64,000 nt of DNA from JAYWGN01 sp043778255 (GTDB taxonomy: Bacteria > Bacteroidota > Bacteroidia > Chitinophagales > Chitinophagaceae), in NCBI GenBank assembly GCA_043778255.1, contig JAYWGN010000054.1, forward strand, positions 62,001 through 126,000, given 5' to 3'. Shown here one piece after another: positions 59,411-64,000 of this stretch; position 1 is the first letter of the stretch, and each line of letters opens with the position of its first letter. The notes under the pieces were generated by a model, which searched no databases, was not told where the DNA came from, and was given only the letters and a program-made list of their open reading frames with translations. The position numbers and the translations under genes were made by a program.

Positions 59411-61309
59411 TTACGCCATTTCACTCAACTCCAGCCATCGCATTTCTTTTGCATCTTGTAATTGTGTTATTTCGCCTATACGTTCACTAGCTTTTTGTAG
59501 GTTGGCAAAGTCAGTACCACCATTAGCTAATTGTGTAGTAAGGGTTTCTTTCTCAGTTTGCAATGCTGCTAACTCTTGCTGCAACAATTCAAATTCTCTT
59601 TTTTCTTTAAAGTTCATTCTTTGTATTGCTGTTGGCTTTGCTGCTGTTTTTGCCTCATCGGTTTTGCTTAGTATTGCTGGTTTTGTAGTAGCTTCTTCCA
59701 TTCTGGTACTACGTTCGGCATAGTTGCTGCTAAGCCTGTAATCACTATAATTGCCTGGAAAGTCGTTAATAACACCATTGCCCTCAAACACAAATAGATG
59801 GTCAACTAACCTATCCATAAAGTACCTATCGTGGCTTACAATAAGTAGGCAACCTTGAAAGTCGCTTAAAAAATTTTCGAGTACGGCAAGTGTGGGCAAA
59901 TCCAAATCGTTAGTAGGCTCATCGAGTATTAAGAAGTTAGGATTTTTAAACAATATACTCAACAAATGTAACCTTCGTTTTTCGCCACCACTAAGTTTGC
60001 TGATATAAGTAAATTGCTTATCGGGTTCAAATAAAAATAGCTCCAAAAACTTACCTGCACTTAGGCTACTACCATCGGCCAACGGAAAATTTTCGGCTAT
60101 ATTTTTTACAAATTCAATAACTCGCATATCTTCCTTTACTACCAAACCAGCTTGAGAGTAGTTGCCAAATACCACAGTATCGCCATGGTTAACCTTACCG
60201 CTATCGGGCATTTCAAGCCCTTGGGCTATATTAATAAAAGTACTTTTGCCAGCACCGTTTTTACCAATTACACCAACCCTTTCGCCACGGTTAAATGTAT
60301 AATCAAATCCGTTTAATATTTTTTTGTCGCCAAAGCTTTTATATACTTTTTTCATTTCTATAACCTTACCACCAAGCCTATTCATTTTCATTTGTAGTTG
60401 TACTTGGTTGTCTTCTATTCTTTTTTTGGCAATGGCTTCTATATCATAAAAGTTGTCTTGTCGGCTCTTACTCTTAGTAGTACGGGCTTTGGGTTGCTTA
60501 CGCATCCATTCTAATTCTCGTCTGTAGCTGTTTTTAGCTTTATCTATATTAGCTTGTTCGTTTTCTATACGGGCAGCTTTTTTTTCCATATAGTTTTCAT
60601 AATCACCTTTGTAAGTGTATAATGTGCTACGGTCAAGCTCCCATATTTCTTCACTTACAGCATCTAAAAAGTAACGGTCGTGGGTTACCAGTAGTAGTGT
60701 TATTTTTTCTTGGCTTAGGTAATGCTCTAGCCACTCTACCATTTCCACATCAAGGTGGTTGGTAGGTTCATCCATTATAAGTAGTATATGCTTATGCTCA
60801 AAGCCAATATCAATAAGGGTTTTGGCTAATGCAATACGTTTTCGTTGCCCACCGCTTAGGGTATTTATAGGTTGGTCAAGGTGGTTTATTTTTAGCTTTT
60901 CTAGTATTTCTTTTACTTTAGCATCAAAGGTCCAGGCACCCATATCGTCCATAGCCACTATAGCATCCATAAGTTTGTCAGTATCTTCTTGTTCACTTAC
61001 TAATTCATAATTTTTTATGGCATTTAATACGGGGTGGTCGTGGTCAAATATATTTTCAATTATTGTTGAGTTTTCGTCAAACTGTGGGTCTTGTTCAAAT
61101 AAGGCAACAGTTACATCTTTATGTATCCATACTTTGCCACTATCGGCATATTCTTGCCCAGCCAATATACGGAGTAGGGTACTTTTGCCATAGCCATTTT
61201 TGGCAATTATGGCTATTTTATCGCCTTCTTCTATATTAAAACTAATAGTATCAAACAATGGCTGTATTCCGTAGGCTTTGGTTAAATTTTCGACACTCAA
61301 ATAATGCAT
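59411..61309 (-). CDS. ABC-F family ATPase (Uup-like)
   Basis: This 632-residue soluble protein has two ABC nucleotide-binding domains. Walker A is AKNGYGKST then GKNGAGKST, signature motifs are LSGGQRKRIALA and LSGGEKRRLHLL, Walker B segments are LLIMDEPTNHLD and FLILDEPTNDLD. The interdomain linker is about 80 residues, Lys/Arg-rich (EWMRKQPKARTTKSKSRQ). A C-terminal coiled coil of about 80 residues (EKREFELLQQELAALQTEKETL) follows, as in Uup. ABC-F factors act on the ribosome rather than as transporters. Uup is linked to DNA and ribosome processes in E. coli; the precise target here is unknown. Confidence 0.9.
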   Translation of the reverse strand: MHYLSVENLTKAYGIQPLFDTISFNIEEGDKIAIIAKNGYGKSTLLRILAGQEYADSGKVWIHKDVTVALFEQDPQFDENSTIIENIFDHDHPVLNAIKNYELVSEQEDTDKLMDAIVAMDDMGAWTFDAKVKEILEKLKINHLDQPINTLSGGQRKRIALAKTLIDIGFEHKHILLIMDEPTNHLDVEMVEWLEHYLSQEKITLLLVTHDRYFLDAVSEEIWELDRSTLYTYKGDYENYMEKKAARIENEQANIDKAKNSYRRELEWMRKQPKARTTKSKSRQDNFYDIEAIAKKRIEDNQVQLQMKMNRLGGKVIEMKKVYKSFGDKKILNGFDYTFNRGERVGVIGKNGAGKSTFINIAQGLEMPDSGKVNHGDTVVFGNYSQAGLVVKEDMRVIEFVKNIAENFPLADGSSLSAGKFLELFLFEPDKQFTYISKLSGGEKRRLHLLSILFKNPNFLILDEPTNDLDLPTLAVLENFLSDFQGCLLIVSHDRYFMDRLVDHLFVFEGNGVINDFPGNYSDYRLSSNYAERSTRMEEATTKPAILSKTDEAKTAAKPTAIQRMNFKEKREFELLQQELAALQTEKETLTTQLANGGTDFANLQKASERIGEITQLQDAKEMRWLELSEMA

Positions 61310-61473
61310 AGCTGCAAAGGTACTTTAGCATTGTTAATTATCGTCTTTATTAATGTTTAAATAATTCTTTTTAATTATTTTTAGCTTTGCTTTAAAAGCT
61401 TTAGCTAATATTTTTATTTACAATAAATTATTTTCAATAGTGCTAACACAAATGGGCAAATATCAATTTCCTT

Positions 61474-61522
61474 AATTAGCACATTAGCATATTATCACAT
61501 TAGCATATCATATTTGCTAATT
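61474..61522. repeat. Short repeats in the 420-bp gap before ispD
   Basis: CACATTAGCATAT occurs at 61480-61492 and 61496-61508 (16-bp period), enclosed by AATTAGC/GCTAATT inverted arms (61474-61480 and 61516-61522). The rest of 61310-61730 shows no gene or motif that I can support; an in-frame extension of ispD to 61614 runs through it but lacks family sequence. Confidence 0.6.
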
Positions 61523-61730
61523 ATATAGAACTTCCACTTTCTTAATGTGTATTCCACTGTAGTTAGGTCGCTCATATTTTTAAATACTAGTATCTCTAGT
61601 TGTTTGTCGTTGGTTGATTTGCTTTGGCAACTTATTAGGCTTGCTAAAAAAAATATCAAAATTTTGTTCATACTTAATTTTTAAAAAACTACTACAATGG
61701 TTACATTTACAACCTTATACAATACAATAT

Positions 61731-62399
61731 ATGCAAAAGTATGTAATAATAGCTGCTGGTGGTGTGGGTACACGAATGCAAAGCACTATACCCAAACAAT
61801 TTTTGTTAGTACACAGCAAGCCGGTACTGTATTATACCATTTTACAATTTGTAAATGCCTATGCTGACATTACTATTATTTTGGCTGTGCCAAAAAATTA
61901 TATTGAAAGTGTAAAAGAATTGGTAACCAATTACTTTGCATCAATTGAAATACAAATAGTAGAGGGTGGTGCTACTCGTTACCAATCGGTGAGTAATGCC
62001 TTACAGCAAATTAACATTGACGATGCCGTAATATTTGTACACGATGCTGCTCGGTGTATGGTAAGTGTGGCACTTATACAACACTGCTATGAGCAAACCT
62101 TAATTAATGGCAATGCCATACCTTGTATAACCCCAACCGATAGTGTACGATTGGTGGAGGTAAATGAAAATAAATATGTAGATAGAAATGTAATTAAATT
62201 GATACAAACTCCACAAACCTTTATGGCAGCCGATTTAAAGGAGGCATTTGCACTTACCTACAAAGTATCATTTACCGATGAAGCAAGTGTGGCCGAAAAT
62301 GCAGGTATTAAAATAAACCTTGTACAAGGTGAGGTGAATAATATTAAAATTACTACCCCTATTGATTTGCAGTTAGCTAATTTATTATTACACCCATAA
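61731..62399 (+). CDS. ispD: 2-C-methyl-D-erythritol 4-phosphate cytidylyltransferase
   Basis: IspD makes CDP-methylerythritol in the MEP isoprenoid pathway. From ATG 61731 the protein has 222 residues, starting MQKYVIIAAGGVGTRM, directly at the nucleotide-binding loop, followed by PKQFL, GGATRYQSVSNAL, VFVHDAAR-like IFVHDAARCMVS, IPCITPTDSVR, QTPQTF and KITTPIDLQLA. The longer frame from 61614 adds 39 residues with no family match and is rejected. It is followed by a hairpin and a convergent gene of unknown function. Confidence 0.94.
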   Translation: MQKYVIIAAGGVGTRMQSTIPKQFLLVHSKPVLYYTILQFVNAYADITIILAVPKNYIESVKELVTNYFASIEIQIVEGGATRYQSVSNALQQINIDDAVIFVHDAARCMVSVALIQHCYEQTLINGNAIPCITPTDSVRLVEVNENKYVDRNVIKLIQTPQTFMAADLKEAFALTYKVSFTDEASVAENAGIKINLVQGEVNNIKITTPIDLQLANLLLHP

Positions 62400-62405
62400 A
62401 AAAAT

Positions 62406-62431
62406 AAACCAACTATTGTACAAAGTTGGTT
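62406..62431. terminator. Hairpin terminator between convergent genes
   Basis: AACCAACT (62407-62414) pairs with AGTTGGTT (62424-62431), 9-base loop. It separates ispD from the convergent gene at 62462-62986. Confidence 0.75.
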
Positions 62432-62461
62432 CTAGTTATATTTATGATAGAAGTAGTGATA

Positions 62462-62986
62462 TTACATAGCCATTTCAAAATCTAAATTTAAGTTGCTTCT
62501 ATACACTTCCATACTTTTATAGTTAAGTGTTATTATAATATACACCAACTCTAATAATGTAATAGTTCCGTAGTTTTTGTGGTGTACACAATATTTGTTA
62601 AAATAATCAAGGTTGTATTTAGCAATATAACACACCATATTTCTTTTGGCTTTACGTGTTGCTTTTTTAAATTTTTTACTTCCTAAATTCTCTGAGTTAT
62701 TTACAATAGTATCTAAAAAATTACGACTTACCATAGCTGTTACAATATCATAATTTCTACTTGTAGCCACATTCCTTTTTAGTGAAAACAATTTATAAAA
62801 AATATTGCCAAATGCTTTATTACACAATTGATAGTTGTAATACATCATTTTATTGTATTTATTAATTTGCTCAGCTCTCTCATTTACCCTACTACTATTA
62901 ACCATTACTGGTTCATCGTAAAACGATGAAAAGTTTTTAAAACTGTCATATACTGATATTATTAAATCGTCCTTTTGAGTTTGCAT
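62462..62986 (-). CDS. Hypothetical protein, cytoplasmic and helical
   Basis: The 174-residue basic protein has no signal peptide or membrane helix. It is predicted mostly helical, with KYNKMMYYNYQLCNKAF, FKKATRKAKRNMVCYIAKYNLDYFNKYC and a C-terminal YSNLNLDFEMA-like end. Many Lys, Asn and Tyr residues are present and two nearby cysteines flank a His pair (YCVHHKNY). I recognise no family. It lies 20 bases upstream of the purL stop on the same strand, downstream of nothing else, so it may be read with purL. Similarity to phage or mobile-element proteins cannot be judged by eye. Confidence 0.65.
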   Translation of the reverse strand: MQTQKDDLIISVYDSFKNFSSFYDEPVMVNSSRVNERAEQINKYNKMMYYNYQLCNKAFGNIFYKLFSLKRNVATSRNYDIVTAMVSRNFLDTIVNNSENLGSKKFKKATRKAKRNMVCYIAKYNLDYFNKYCVHHKNYGTITLLELVYIIITLNYKSMEVYRSNLNLDFEMAM

Positions 62987-63006
62987 AATACTTATTTGTT
63001 ATTATA

Positions 63007-64000
63007 TTAACCTATCTTTTTTTTATTTATTATATTTTCTATGGCATTATTATATTTGGTGTGCCAATAGTTTATTTCATTGCAAAGGTCATTGTTAATA
63101 GTAATATTTCCATTAGTGATATTGCCTAATTTTTTACTATGTAATTTTTCGGTTAGTTTTTCAAATTCCGCAATTTTGCTTGGGTTTATACTAAGTACAT
63201 ATCGTCCTTGGCTTTCGCCAAATAAATAGGCATCGGTTCTAAATGCTTTGTCAGTATGTATTTGAAACCCTAATTGGTTAGTAAAACTACTTTCGAGTAG
63301 GCAAGTAAACAAACCTCCCTCACTTATATCATTTACACTATTTACAAGTTTATTGGTTATTAATTGTTGTACTATTTGCATTGTGTTGTACTCTTCATCC
63401 AAATTAAAGTAGGGAGCAGGGCTATGTTCCACTCCACATAATTTACTTAGGTACTGGCTACTATTTACATCATTTTTGGCAACGCCTAACATATATATAG
63501 CGTCGCCAACATTTTTAAAATGTAAGGTCATTTTATTAGTAGCATCGTCCAACAAACCTACCATACCTATAGTTGGTGTTGGGTACACTGGGCCACCATC
63601 GGCTGATTGGTTGTAAAAGCTAACGTTACCTCCAGTAACGGGTGTATCAAATTTTCGGCAAGCATCGCCCATACCCTTTATGGCTTCTACAAATTGGTAA
63701 TACACCTCTTGGTTGTAAGGGTTGCCAAAGTTAAGGCAATTGGTAACGCCCAATGGCACACCACCACTGCATACTATATTACGGGCAGCTTCGGCCACGG
63801 CTATTTGTGTACCTATGTAGGGGTTAGCATATACATACCTACTATTACAATCGGTGGTTATAGCAAGGGCTTTAGTAGTGCCTTTTACTAATACTACAGC
63901 AGCTGCACTTGGTGCATTGGTATTAGTGTTGCCAGTACCTACCATACTATCGTATTGGTTATATAGGTAGTTTTTGCTAGCTATGCTTGGTAGTGTAATT
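63007..64000 (-). CDS. purL: Phosphoribosylformylglycinamidine synthase subunit PurL (5' part outside window)
   Basis: This is the C-terminal portion of the small-type PurL, the FGAM synthase of purine biosynthesis. The frame is open to position 64000, giving 331 codons. It begins with PSIASKNYLYNQYDSMVGTGN, matching the junction of the two halves (shown as ASKNYLYNQYDS). AVTTDCN-like AITTDCNSRYVYANPYIG, AVAEAARNIVCSGG, NCLNFGNPYNQEVYYQF, TPVTGGNVSFYNQS and DISEGGLFTCLLESSF are conserved blocks of ATP- and FGAR-binding sites. About 55% of the usual 740 residues lies beyond the window edge. Confidence 0.95.
   Translation of the reverse strand, partial: ITLPSIASKNYLYNQYDSMVGTGNTNTNAPSAAAVVLVKGTTKALAITTDCNSRYVYANPYIGTQIAVAEAARNIVCSGGVPLGVTNCLNFGNPYNQEVYYQFVEAIKGMGDACRKFDTPVTGGNVSFYNQSADGGPVYPTPTIGMVGLLDDATNKMTLHFKNVGDAIYMLGVAKNDVNSSQYLSKLCGVEHSPAPYFNLDEEYNTMQIVQQLITNKLVNSVNDISEGGLFTCLLESSFTNQLGFQIHTDKAFRTDAYLFGESQGRYVLSINPSKIAEFEKLTEKLHSKKLGNITNGNITINNDLCNEINYWHTKYNNAIENIINKKKIG

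Noticed and set aside
61614..61730. N-terminal extension of ispD
   Set aside because: IspD sequence begins directly at ATG 61731; the 39 extra residues have no family match.

Overview
The window is an AT-rich (roughly 35% GC by eye) chromosomal segment of a Bacteroidota bacterium, most likely of the Chitinophagales/Sphingobacteriales side. The signs are a 1448-residue SprB-repeat adhesin ending in a type IX secretion (CHU_C-like) sorting domain, PorT/DUF6089/DUF5777 outer-membrane barrels, a CarboxypepD_reg-type outer-membrane receptor, promoters of the Bacteroidota -33 TTTG / -7 TAnnTTTG type, weak or absent Shine-Dalgarno sequences, several TTG starts, and dispersed palindromic repeats. I see no tRNA, rRNA, CRISPR array, prophage or IS transposase.

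Layout. 1-5430 (minus): a cut-off Lhr-type helicase, a class II Fic protein, and a GH3/serine-hydrolase pair that looks like one fused gene split at a 9-base homopolymer. 5554-10689: rluF, then a minus-strand block of DUF5777 barrel, YceI, OB-fold protein and c-type cytochrome-like lipoprotein, then recQ. 10690-11768 is a kilobase of non-coding-looking DNA with a 9-bp minisatellite, two REP-like hairpins and a 58-residue double-glycine leader peptide gene. 11769-18112: a large sortilin-like propeller protein carrying an in-frame repeat insertion, phhB, a GCGC-type restriction-modification system (M.HhaI-like plus R.HinP1I-like), and an omega-amidase. 18296-23953: an LTA-synthase-like phosphotransferase, an orphan paaA, a polytopic protein of unknown function, a DUF5655 protein and a secreted protein, separated by dispersed repeats. 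24103-34845: the SprB adhesin, 42-bp hairpin repeats, an aminotransferase, a DoxX-like protein, a tail-only MazE-like peptide, an outer-membrane receptor, a cyclase and a PhnB protein.

34848-50278 is mostly housekeeping: selD, DUF6089, yciO, M1 peptidase and flippase operon, an SPFH/flotillin protein, rpsL-rpsG (not followed by fusA), a methyltransferase/GT39 pair, ribE with a polytopic neighbour, and rpsU. xerC is followed by a second restriction-modification system of HaeIII type (GGCC), with a strong dyad at its promoter. 53536-64000 holds queA/pdxJ (divergent), a PorT barrel, msrA, an SDR, secreted unknowns, an ABC-F protein, ispD, an unknown protein and the 3' part of purL.

The accessory content is the two complete type II systems about 36 kb apart, the double-glycine peptide with its attenuator-like hairpin, the truncated antitoxin, and a rich set of repeats. 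The rest looks like a vertically inherited core. I found no single multi-gene system that is clearly new. The best leads are the double-glycine peptide locus, the mutually exclusive hairpins near 23.2 kb, two candidate structured RNAs near 38.3 and 42.3 kb, and the homopolymer-split GH3/serine hydrolase.
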